Shown one piece after another: positions 9,800 through 17,721 of a stretch of 64,000 nt of DNA. The notes under the pieces were generated by a model that was given only the letters and a program-made list of their open reading frames with translations, had not been told where the DNA came from and ran no database searches. Both the position numbers and the translations under genes were made by a program. Origin of the DNA: CALODP01 sp942492055 (GTDB lineage: Bacteria > Bacteroidota > Ignavibacteria > Ignavibacteriales > Melioribacteraceae); contig CALODP010000019.1 of assembly GCA_942492055.1 (NCBI GenBank), forward strand, positions 434,001-498,000, given 5' to 3'. Positions within the stretch are counted from its first letter, which is position 1, and the number at the start of each line of letters is the position of its first letter.

Positions 9800-9866
9800 G
9801 ACGTCCTCCGACTTTTGGTTTGTTTGTCAAATCTTCTACTACAAAAGACGGCAAACCTTGTGTAAG

Positions 9867-9911
9867 AGTTGTCAGAGCCAAGTAAAGAAATGTAAAAAGT
9901 TGTCACAACTT
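9867..9911. promoter_or_regulatory. Candidate operator: AGTTGTCA direct repeat with palindrome
   Basis: In the 293-base gap between the divergent HEAT-like and lpoB genes, AAGTTGTCACAACTT at 9897-9911 is a perfect 15-base palindrome around a central C. The half-site AGTTGTCA also occurs at 9867-9874, 31 bases (about three helical turns) upstream. A second perfect palindrome, TAGTAATTACTA, is at 10029-10040. This looks like a regulator-binding region; no regulator is identified. No gene is seen in the gap. Confidence 0.35.
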
Positions 9912-10092
9912 GGAAATGACCAGAAAATTGTACATAAATGTAGAATTAATTAGAATCTTTATGCGGAACTTACCAGGGGAACGTCCTTTTTTCTATTATT
10001 ATCGCCCCTTTTTGTTATGGCACAAATTTAGTAATTACTATATTTTGATTAAAAATAAAACCGAAGATTACAATAAACCTTAGGAGATTATC

Positions 10093-10704
10093 ATGAAGAA
10101 ACAAATTAGCGTTGCGCTTATTGCCTTAGTGGCCGGATTGTTTTTCTTAACCGGTTGCGGTCCGTCAAAACAAGTTCAGAGGATTAACCCTGACAAAACA
10201 ACTGACCTTAGTGGCCGTTGGAACGACACCGATTCAAGATTGGTAGCAGAAAAAATGATTGCGGATGTTGTCAGCCGTCCTTGGCTAACAGATTTCCTCG
10301 CTGCCAAAGGGAAGAAACCTGTTGTTATCGTTGGAAAAGTAAGAAACAAAAGTAGCGAACACATTCCGGTTGATATGTTCACAAAAGATATGGAAAGAGA
10401 ACTTATCAATTCAGGTAAAGTAACTTTTGTTGCTTCAAAGAATGAGCGTGAAGAGATCCGCGACGAAAGAAGAGACCAGCAGGATTTCGCTTCATCAGAT
10501 ACTTTCAAGAAATTTTATAAAGAGATCGGTGCCGATTTCTTACTTTCCGGCGTAATCAACTCAATAGAAGACAGGGTTGAAGGAGAGAAAGTTGTTTTCT
10601 ATCAGATCGATCTCGAATTGATCAACATCGAAAACAACACTAAAGCCTGGATTGGTACAAAGAAAATCAAAAAAGTTATCGGACAAGATAGCTATTCATT
10701 TTAA
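10093..10704 (+). CDS. lpoB: LpoB-family lipoprotein (penicillin-binding protein activator)
   Basis: A 203-residue lipoprotein: signal peptide, lipobox LTGC at residues 19-22, then a compact alpha/beta domain. The segments GKKPVVIVGKVRNKSSEH, FTKDMERELINSGKVTFV, a charged RDERRDQQDF stretch, and IGADFLLSGVINS follow the LpoB/COG3417 pattern. In enterobacteria LpoB activates PBP1b from the outer membrane; whether this distant homologue does the same is inferred. AGGAG lies six bases before the ATG. A terminator hairpin follows 20 bases after the stop, then a COG3014-like lipoprotein, a neighbour I recall for this family. Confidence 0.82.
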   Translation: MKKQISVALIALVAGLFFLTGCGPSKQVQRINPDKTTDLSGRWNDTDSRLVAEKMIADVVSRPWLTDFLAAKGKKPVVIVGKVRNKSSEHIPVDMFTKDMERELINSGKVTFVASKNEREEIRDERRDQQDFASSDTFKKFYKEIGADFLLSGVINSIEDRVEGEKVVFYQIDLELINIENNTKAWIGTKKIKKVIGQDSYSF

Positions 10705-10723
10705 CAAAGATTTGAATATTCAC

Positions 10724-10758
10724 GGAAGCTTTCATTATTTTGGGAGCTTCCTTTTTTT
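10724..10758 (+). terminator. Rho-independent terminator after lpoB
   Basis: GGAAGCT (10724-10730) pairs with AGCTTCC (10745-10751) across a 14-base loop and is followed by seven T residues. Confidence 0.85.
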
Positions 10759-10777
10759 ATTGATCGAGATGAATTTC

Positions 10778-12148
10778 ATGATGAAAAAACTTATTACATT
10801 ACTAGCGGTTCTAATTATCTTTTCGGGATGTTCTTCCATAATTACAAACACCGAAATGTACATCCCCATAAAGAAAGATCTTCAATCGGGAAGATACGAT
10901 CGTGCCGCTCAGCAGATTAATAAAGCCGAAGAAGAGGAAGTCTATTCCGAAAAAGATCGCGTTCTCCTTTTCCTTGATAAAGGGATTGTTTACCATTATC
11001 AGGGAGAATACGAGAAAAGCAACGCCCAATTGGAAAAAGCCGAACGCGCAATCGAAGATCTTTTTACGAAGAGTGTTTCCAAAGCCGCTACATCAATGTT
11101 GCTAAATGATAACGCGCTCGATTATAGCGGTGAGGTTTATGAGGATATCTATATCAATATCTTCAAGGCTCTCAACTATCTGCAACTCAATAAGTTCGAC
11201 GAAGCTTACGTTGAAGTGAAGAGAGTAAATAATAAGTTAAACGCACTCGATGATAAATATAAAGAATACACTGACGGACTAAACGCTTCTAAAGATTCGA
11301 AAATAAAGATAAACCCTGCCGAATTGGAATATTACAACAACGTATTCGCAAATTATCTCAGTCATATTATCTTCCGCGCCGAAGGGGAAGAGGATAATAG
11401 CAGAATATCTTTGGAAAAAACAAAAGAAGCTTGGGACACTTATCCCGACATTTACGATCACGATTTACCTTCCTTTATCACCGATTCCTCTCAATACGAC
11501 AGAAGCGATGCATTTCTTAACGTTTTCGCCTTTGCCGGAATAGCTCCATACAAAGTTCCGGTCGGTGCCCGCATTACTACTTTCGACGGATTTGTCACAG
11601 TCTCCGATCCGACAAACTTCTACGTTGACGCGATTCCATTTCCGGGAATCAAATACGGATGGAATTTCAAGTTTGAGTTCCCTCGTCTCTTCGAAGAAGG
11701 AACCGACATAAGAGGAATACAGATTTTCATCAACGGCCAAAATTACGGCGAACTCGAACTTCTGGAAAACATGGCAAACGTTGCCGAAAAAACTTTCGAA
11801 ACCCAGAAGAGTATTATCTACTTCAAAACCGTCACTCGCGCTATACTTAAAGGAGTCGCCTCCAGCGCAATTGGTCGCGACATAAAGAAAGGTGTAGATA
11901 ATGGTTTCGGCGATCTCTTGGTCGCACTCACAAACGCTGCTGTAGATGCCTCGGAACACGCGGATCTTCGCTGTTGGAGAACAATGCCAGCCTATTGTTT
12001 CGCCGGTGAAATCCCTCTTACGAAAGGGATATACGATGTTGAAATTAGGTTTATCGGGGGCAATGGCTCAATTATTCAGAAGAAATGGTTCAAGAACCTA
12101 AAAATTCATCGTGGAATTAATATTATCGAAGCATTTCATTTGAAATAA
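10778..12148 (+). CDS. COG3014-like lipoprotein with TPR-like helices
   Basis: The frame is open from 10652, but the first part overlaps the lpoB 3' end and the terminator. The signal sequence MMKKLITLLAVLIIFSGCSS sets the start at 10778 or 10781; its lipobox is FSGC. About 456 residues follow. Residues about 25-160 look like helical repeats (RVLLFLDKGIVYHYQGEYEKS), then comes the COG3014-like block LNDNALDYSGEVYEDIYINI and FKALNYLQLNKFDEAYVEVKR. The C-terminal half is beta-rich and probably a separate domain. The family is uncharacterised; its pairing with LpoB suggests a cell-envelope role. Confidence 0.72.
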   Translation: MMKKLITLLAVLIIFSGCSSIITNTEMYIPIKKDLQSGRYDRAAQQINKAEEEEVYSEKDRVLLFLDKGIVYHYQGEYEKSNAQLEKAERAIEDLFTKSVSKAATSMLLNDNALDYSGEVYEDIYINIFKALNYLQLNKFDEAYVEVKRVNNKLNALDDKYKEYTDGLNASKDSKIKINPAELEYYNNVFANYLSHIIFRAEGEEDNSRISLEKTKEAWDTYPDIYDHDLPSFITDSSQYDRSDAFLNVFAFAGIAPYKVPVGARITTFDGFVTVSDPTNFYVDAIPFPGIKYGWNFKFEFPRLFEEGTDIRGIQIFINGQNYGELELLENMANVAEKTFETQKSIIYFKTVTRAILKGVASSAIGRDIKKGVDNGFGDLLVALTNAAVDASEHADLRCWRTMPAYCFAGEIPLTKGIYDVEIRFIGGNGSIIQKKWFKNLKIHRGINIIEAFHLK

Positions 12149-12481
12149 GACATATAAAATGCCTATATTTTCGACGCTGTATCATAAAAGAGTATGAATA
12201 TCTTTTTGTGCCTAATGTAATGTATCTTTTTTCGGCTATTGCGCTTTGCAATTGATTCCTTTTTGCGATCCTAGTCGATAATAACATCTTATGATTATAT
12301 GTTTGAGATCTACTCATTCTTCCAAGTAGTCTATCTCTTTTTCTACTTCTGTCGGAATGCGTTGTCGAAATGAATGAATACGCTCTTTAATTTTACTCTG
12401 ACTCAATATGCTTGCTTGTTGAAGTCAGTTAAGCCTAACGGACTTTCTATTTATTCATTTAATACAAGATTCGAGGTGATG
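12149..12481. other. Intergenic stretch without a supported gene
   Basis: The 333 bases between the COG3014-like gene and the chemoreceptor are AT-rich and pyrimidine-rich. An in-frame ATG at 12374 would add 36 residues to the chemoreceptor, but the added stretch is poor protein sequence and places the hydrophobic signal far from the N-terminus. I see no RNA gene, terminator or convincing 21-bp periodicity. Confidence 0.5.
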
Positions 12482-15400
12482 ATGATATCATTCCAGCGAC
12501 CTACCTTGAAATGCATTTATAGCTTATTCGCATTACTATGTCTTTTTTTCCAAATTAATCTTTGGGCGGGTAATTCCAACCGGGGACTTGATCCTCAAAA
12601 GAAAGTTTCTCAGTATATTATCGATTCTTGGCAAACCGAAGACGGGCTCCCACAGAACAGCGTACGTTCTATAGCCCAAACCAAAGACGGGTACATTTGG
12701 CTGGCTACCGAAGAAGGTCTCGCAATCTTCGACGGTGTCTCATTTAAGATTATCGACAAACAGAATTGCGCGGAACTGAAACAAAACTTCGTTAACGACT
12801 TATTTCTTGATAACGAAGATAATTTATGGATTAGTTCACACGGGGGTGGGGTTACCCTTTTCGGTAAAAACGGGAAAGAAAATATAAACGAAAGAGATGG
12901 ACTCTCTTCCGGTTTCATTAAAGCTGTTTTCAAAGATTCAAAAAACAGAGTCTGGATAGGGACAGACGGCAAGGGGCTGAATCTTTATCAAAACGGCAGA
13001 GTTACAAAATTCGGGTCTTCCCAAGGCTTACCAAACGGAATTCGCGATTTCTACGAAGATAGCTCGGGCAAGCTTTGGATTGCTACCAGCGAAGGTGTAT
13101 TTACATATACCGGATCAAGTTTTAACCTAATAGACCTTCCTTATGAAAATGATAATGTAAGCGTTATCTCTATCTCCGGAGACGGAAACAATATCTGGAT
13201 AGGAACCGAAGAAGACGGTGCTGTAAGAATCAATAGCTACGGAGAAGCAACCCTCTTCAATCAGAAAAACGGGCTTTCCAGTAATTTCGTAAGATGTGTT
13301 TATGTTGATTCCTACGGTATGCCATGGATTGGTACTACCGCCGGTCTGAACAGAATCAAAAACAACAAAGCCGAAATACTTACTACTGCCGAGGGACTTA
13401 CAAGCGAATCTATTTACTCTATCATGCAAGACAAAGAGGGTAGTTTGTGGCTCGGTACTGCCGGTGGTGGTTTGAACAGACTCCGCGACGGCAAGTTTAC
13501 TACATACTCCATGACCGAAGGTCTAAATTACGATGTGATCTGGTCCGTTTACGAAGATAGAAACGGAAAAGTATGGATCGGTACCGACGGTGGCGGTGTT
13601 AACATAATCGACGGGGACAAAGTCAGTTACATTACCACGAAACAAGGGCTTGGAAATGATGTTGTTTTCGCTTTCCTTCACGATAGCAAAGACAATATCT
13701 GGATTGGTACATACACCGGCGGTATATCGAAATATTCAAATGGTAAAATCACAAATATCACAACACGCAACGGACTGAAGAGTGATGTAATCCGCTCTGT
13801 AGTTGAAGATTCGCAAGGAAACATTTGGGTCGGAACAACGAAAGGACTTAATCTGATTGTCGATGGAAAAGTAAAGGATGTATTGGAAAACTCCCAAGTG
13901 TCCAGAGCTTATATCAGAACTTTACTTTCCGATAGCAGAGGCAGAATCTGGATCGGTACTCGCGGAGATGGTGTTTACCTCTACGCCAACGGTTCGGTTA
14001 AACATTTCACCGAAGCTCATGGACTTTCAAACAACACCGTTCGTTCCTTAATGGAAGATTCCGACGGTGATATTTGGATGGGCACAAGTGCCGGTCTTAA
14101 TAAATATACCGGAAACGGTGTTTCAAAAATTACAAAAGACAGCGGATTATTCGATGATCCCGTATTCTCTATTCTGGAAGATGGCAGAAAAAATTTCTGG
14201 ATCAGTTGCAACAAGGGAGTCTATTATGTTTCGAAGAGTGATTTGAACGCTGTTATTTCGGGGAACAAAGAGAAACTTACTTGCGTAAACTTCGGCAAAG
14301 ATGACGGGATGAAGAGTAGCGAATGTAACGGCACCGGAGATCCGGCCGCCTTTAAAGTATCCGACGGAAGATTGTGGTTCCCTACAATCCGTGGACTTGC
14401 TACCGTAAACCCTAATCGAATAAAACATAACGATTACATACCTCCTGTAATAATAGAAAAATTCATAGCAAACGGTACCGAACAAAATATCGACTCCACA
14501 CTTTCTATCGAAGCCGGTACTGACAAGTTCGAATTCCATTACACCGGGCTTAGCTATCTGATCCCCAAAAACGTTAAGTTCAAATACATGCTCGAAGGAC
14601 TCGACGAAGACTGGATAGATGCCGGGACAAGAAGGATAGCATATTACAATAATATCCCCCCCGGCGATTACGTATTTAAGGTAAAAGCATGTAACAACGA
14701 CGGCATCTGGAATGAGGCGGGAACGTCTTACGCCTTTTCTCTAAACGCCTTTATCTACGAAACAATCTGGTTCTATCTCGCTATTGTTTTGCTTATAGCT
14801 CTAATCGCATTCCGCGTTTACAAATACCAGATGAAGAAGATGCAAGAAAGAGCGGATGAACTGCAAAAGCAGGTTAATCTGGCGGAGGATAATTACAAAC
14901 GAGCCGAAGAACAGGAAGCAGCTCTTAAAGTTGAGATGTCGAAGACAGAAGAAGCGATGAACACAATCCGGGACGAACAGGAATATTTGAGTCGCAATGT
15001 TGAAACGATGCTCAACCAAATAGAAAACTTTTCCGAAGGTGACCTTACCGTAGAATTAACTCCCGAACGAGAGGATGAAATAGCCAAACTATTCCTAGGC
15101 TTCAACCAGGCTGTTGAAAATGTTCGCGCGATGCTTGAAAAAGTAAACGAAGTAGTAGCGCAAACTGCCGAAACTAACAGAACTGTTATTGACCACACCA
15201 TTCAAGTTTCCAACGGAGCTGAATTACAAGCCGAGCAATCTTTGGAAGTAGTTGGGGCTGTTGAAGAAATGGCAAGAACAATCCACGCCACAACCGAGAA
15301 CGTAACAAACGCTTCGCAAAAGGCCAAAGACGCCGGCGAAAACGCTATGCGTGGCGGAGAGATTGTAGCCCAAACTCTCAAGGGAATGGAAAAAATCTCG

Positions 15401-16006
15401 GAAAGTGTTTTGGAATCTTCGGGAATAATTGAATCCCTTGGTAAAAGCACCGAGAAAATCGGAAACATAATCCAGGTGATAGATGACATCGCCGATCAGA
15501 CCAACTTACTTGCTCTAAACGCCGCCATTGAGGCCGCCAGAGCCGGAGAACATGGTCGAGGATTCGCTATTGTAGCCGATGAGGTAAGAAAGCTTTCGGA
15601 ACGAACAACCAACGCCACAAAGGAGATTGCCGGAATGATCAAGGCAATCCAAACCGGAACGGGTGAGGCTGTGAAGTCCATCGAGAAGGGAGAACAGGAA
15701 GTATCCAATGGCCGATCGCTTGCGGGTGAAGCCGAAAACGCTCTCAAGCTTATCATTAACGATTCCGGTAATCTTGCCGAACTGATTGATCAGGTCGCCG
15801 CTGCTTCCGAACAACAATCGGCAACAAGTGACGAAATAAGCAAGAGTATCGAGTCGATAAGTGCGGTAACAAAACAAACCTCCGATTCGATTAAAGATAT
15901 CGCCGTACTTATTGAAACCTTAGGTGAAATCAACACTAATTTGCAAGGACTAATGAGTAAGTTCCGCGTAACGAAAGAACACTCACACGAATTGATGATG
16001 AACTAA
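12482..16006 (+). CDS. Propeller-containing methyl-accepting chemotaxis protein (Reg_prop, Y_Y_Y, MCP signal)
   Basis: About 1174 residues. The chosen ATG follows GAGGTG and a first ATG at 12479, and is followed at once by a hydrophobic signal/anchor. Fourteen Reg_prop motifs (forms of W-I-G-T) run from about residue 50 to 670, enough for two seven-bladed propellers. A Y_Y_Y domain follows (about 673-752, with KYMLEGLDEDWIDAG), then a membrane helix (about 756-783), a coiled coil, a HAMP-like segment (ENFSEGDLTVELTPERED, near 849) and an MCP hairpin with IADQTNLLALNAAIEAARAG (near 1004). Propeller plus Y_Y_Y normally feeds a histidine kinase; here the output is a chemoreceptor tip. It probably senses an extracytoplasmic ligand and signals through CheA/CheW encoded elsewhere. 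Confidence 0.93.
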   Translation: MISFQRPTLKCIYSLFALLCLFFQINLWAGNSNRGLDPQKKVSQYIIDSWQTEDGLPQNSVRSIAQTKDGYIWLATEEGLAIFDGVSFKIIDKQNCAELKQNFVNDLFLDNEDNLWISSHGGGVTLFGKNGKENINERDGLSSGFIKAVFKDSKNRVWIGTDGKGLNLYQNGRVTKFGSSQGLPNGIRDFYEDSSGKLWIATSEGVFTYTGSSFNLIDLPYENDNVSVISISGDGNNIWIGTEEDGAVRINSYGEATLFNQKNGLSSNFVRCVYVDSYGMPWIGTTAGLNRIKNNKAEILTTAEGLTSESIYSIMQDKEGSLWLGTAGGGLNRLRDGKFTTYSMTEGLNYDVIWSVYEDRNGKVWIGTDGGGVNIIDGDKVSYITTKQGLGNDVVFAFLHDSKDNIWIGTYTGGISKYSNGKITNITTRNGLKSDVIRSVVEDSQGNIWVGTTKGLNLIVDGKVKDVLENSQVSRAYIRTLLSDSRGRIWIGTRGDGVYLYANGSVKHFTEAHGLSNNTVRSLMEDSDGDIWMGTSAGLNKYTGNGVSKITKDSGLFDDPVFSILEDGRKNFWISCNKGVYYVSKSDLNAVISGNKEKLTCVNFGKDDGMKSSECNGTGDPAAFKVSDGRLWFPTIRGLATVNPNRIKHNDYIPPVIIEKFIANGTEQNIDSTLSIEAGTDKFEFHYTGLSYLIPKNVKFKYMLEGLDEDWIDAGTRRIAYYNNIPPGDYVFKVKACNNDGIWNEAGTSYAFSLNAFIYETIWFYLAIVLLIALIAFRVYKYQMKKMQERADELQKQVNLAEDNYKRAEEQEAALKVEMSKTEEAMNTIRDEQEYLSRNVETMLNQIENFSEGDLTVELTPEREDEIAKLFLGFNQAVENVRAMLEKVNEVVAQTAETNRTVIDHTIQVSNGAELQAEQSLEVVGAVEEMARTIHATTENVTNASQKAKDAGENAMRGGEIVAQTLKGMEKISESVLESSGIIESLGKSTEKIGNIIQVIDDIADQTNLLALNAAIEAARAGEHGRGFAIVADEVRKLSERTTNATKEIAGMIKAIQTGTGEAVKSIEKGEQEVSNGRSLAGEAENALKLIINDSGNLAELIDQVAAASEQQSATSDEISKSIESISAVTKQTSDSIKDIAVLIETLGEINTNLQGLMSKFRVTKEHSHELMMN

Positions 16007-16021
16007 TCTGAAATATATTTT

Positions 16022-16050
16022 CCCGCGGCAATTGTCGCGGGGAGTTTTTT
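16022..16050 (+). terminator. Terminator after the chemoreceptor gene
   Basis: CCCGCG (16022-16027) pairs with CGCGGG (16036-16041), followed by GAGTTTTTT and more T residues. Confidence 0.88.
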
Positions 16051-16112
16051 ACTTTTTCAAATCCCTCTTAGCTTCTTTCAACAGATAAACTTTGGATATT
16101 TTCCCCATTTTT

Positions 16113-16262
16113 TTACTCAAAAAGTTCTTTTTCCAATGAATCAAAAGCTTCACCGTTTTGAGTAATTATGTATGTTAACCCTCTTTCATGTATATCATTG
16201 ATAAGTCCTGCAGCATTAGCTTTCAAATAACTTATATCAGCCCCTTTTTGAAATAACTCTAG
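16113..16262 (-). pseudogene. Relic of a Phd/YefM-type antitoxin
   Basis: Read on the minus strand, this frame gives GADISYLKANAAGLINDI, then HERGLTYIITQNGEA and a short tail ending in TAA at 16113-16115. SYLKANAA and IITQNGEA are hallmarks of Phd/YefM antitoxins, which bind DNA and neutralise a RelE/Doc-type toxin. There is no ATG before SYLKAN, an in-frame TAG lies upstream, and the usual KAVLQD segment after NGEA is missing, so it looks decayed. No toxin gene is beside it. It lies between the chemoreceptor terminator and array 2. The remaining bases 16263-16380 hold nothing I can name. Confidence 0.6.
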
Positions 16263-16380
16263 TCTACGCCTTCGCTATTTTCAATCCACAAATTAATATA
16301 TGCTCCTATTTGCACTATTTTTATATAGAACACCAAGAATATTACCACCGAATTTGTACTAGACATTATGATCTACTCCG

Positions 16381-17069
16381 GTCACGAATATAATCCTTCG
16401 TGCCTTCATCCTTCCCGACCATGACTCAAAGATAATCGAATGGGAAGCAATCATGTTCGGTCGCGAAACAAAGACAATCGAATGGGAAGCAATCATGTTC
16501 GGTCGCGAAACAAAGACAATCGATCGGGAAGCAATCATGTTCGGTCATGAAGCAAAGGCAATCGAACGGGAAGCAACCATGTTCGGTCGCGAAACAAAGA
16601 CAATCGATCGGGAAGCAACCATGTTCGGTCATGAAGCAAAGGCAATCGAACGGGAAGCAACCATGTTCGGTCGCGAAACAAAGACAATCGAACGGGAAGC
16701 AACCATGTTTGGTCGCGAAGCAAAGGCAATCGAACGGGAAGCAACCATGTTCGGTCATGAAGCAAAGGCAATCGAACGGGAAGCAATCATGTTCGGTCAC
16801 GAAGCAAAGGCAATCGAAGGACCGAATATAGTTGCTTCTTCTTCGAACATAATTGCTTCTGTCTCTTTTGCTCTTGCTTCCTAATCCTTTGGAGTTGCTT
16901 CCTTTTCTTTTATAATTGCTTCCGGGGCAAATGGAGTTGCTTCTCTATCTATTATTCTTGCTTCCGGCTTGTTTATCTTTGCTTCATGGTAGATTATTGT
17001 TGCTTCAAGGTCGAAAACGATTCCTTTGTGATTTTTTATCTTCAAAGCATGACAGATTGGAATTTGTGA
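16381..17069. repeat. Array 2: 21-bp-period bipartite array (GAAGCAA type)
   Basis: Nineteen plus-oriented units start at 16423, 16444 and every 21 bases to 16801 with no insertion or deletion; two weaker units precede at 16381 and 16402. The consensus is GAAGCAA-N6-TCG-N5, and two unit types alternate to give a 42-bp higher order. The leftmost units have the GACTCAA core typical of array 4. From 16818 the units are reversed (TTGCTTC ending at 16838, 16859 and every 21 bases to 17006: nine units), with three weaker ones to 17069. The last forward and first reverse units overlap by 4 bp. The reverse arm is diverse and matches the left arm of array 3 unit by unit. It lies between convergent genes. 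Bases 17070-17209 show nothing else. Confidence 0.95.
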
Positions 17070-17209
17070 TAGAGTGCTATTCTTTTCTTGGGGTTTAGTT
17101 GGCATGGCTCGCGGGTAAATATATTTCAGTAAAGAACTATTTATAAAGTTGTTGCTACGATACCTTATTCCCGATTGATATTATATGTTCGTCGAGACGG
17201 AGACTCAGA

Positions 17210-17710
17210 TTACTTTTGGAAATATTTTTTAGGATATTCAAAACAAATAATTTTGCCGGATCCGCAATCAACTTCATTCCACGAATCTATTGCTAACTCA
17301 ATTGTGACTAATCCGCAGGTAGGAATATTATCAATGTATTCGTCGGTAATATAGTTAGTGGCAAGGGTTAAACCGGGGTTGTGTCCGAAAAGCATTATTG
17401 TATCAAAGGAATTATCGATAGTATGAATTACGTCCAGTATTTCGTTAGTATCTGCAAGATATAATGAATCGAACAATATTATTTCATCATCCGAAAAGGA
17501 AAACTTCTCCGCGAAATTTTTGGCTGTAGTAGCAGCTCTGTTAGCCGGACTGGAAATAATAAGATCCGGTACGATCGATTTCTCGGCCATGAGTCTACTC
17601 ATAAAAGGAGCGTCTCGTTTTCCTCTTTTATTTAGAGGGCGATCTATATCGGATAGTTCCGGTTGTTTCCAACTTGACTTCGCGTGTCTTGCAAGGATTA
17701 ATGTTTTCAT
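17210..17710 (-). CDS. sixA: SixA-type histidine phosphatase
   Basis: A 166-residue histidine-phosphatase-superfamily protein. The catalytic motif is ARHAKSSW near the N-terminus (RHG variant with Ala, as in SixA); ISSPANRAATTAK supplies the second arginine block, and LFGHNPGLT the second histidine. SixA removes phosphate from phosphohistidine, classically on ArcB or the nitrogen phosphotransferase system; the substrate here is unknown. The stop of the upstream HD-Pycsar-type gene lies 11 bases before this start, so the two are probably co-transcribed. Confidence 0.87.
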   Translation of the reverse strand: MKTLILARHAKSSWKQPELSDIDRPLNKRGKRDAPFMSRLMAEKSIVPDLIISSPANRAATTAKNFAEKFSFSDDEIILFDSLYLADTNEILDVIHTIDNSFDTIMLFGHNPGLTLATNYITDEYIDNIPTCGLVTIELAIDSWNEVDCGSGKIICFEYPKKYFQK

Positions 17711-17721
17711 TATTCCCCCTT

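Noticed and set aside
12123..12317. 64-codon minus-strand frame
   Set aside because: Overlaps the COG3014-like gene end, has no ribosome-binding site and no recognisable sequence.
12149..12373. Possible fifth 21-bp array
   Set aside because: TCG-like boxes occur at irregular intervals (61, 33, 10 bases); no consistent phase was found.
16453..16884. Open reading frames inside arrays 2, 3 and 4, with heptapeptide repeats in several frames
   Set aside because: Three or more frames on both strands stay open, as expected for a stop-free 21-mer. Unit differences change residues freely with no synonymous bias, array 4 has no start codon in its best frame, and an in-frame TAG cuts the diverse arm of arrays 2 and 3.
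16881..17105. 74-codon minus-strand frame beginning MPTKPQEK
   Set aside because: It is the diverse arm of array 2 read in the heptad frame, with only a short non-repeat N-terminus.
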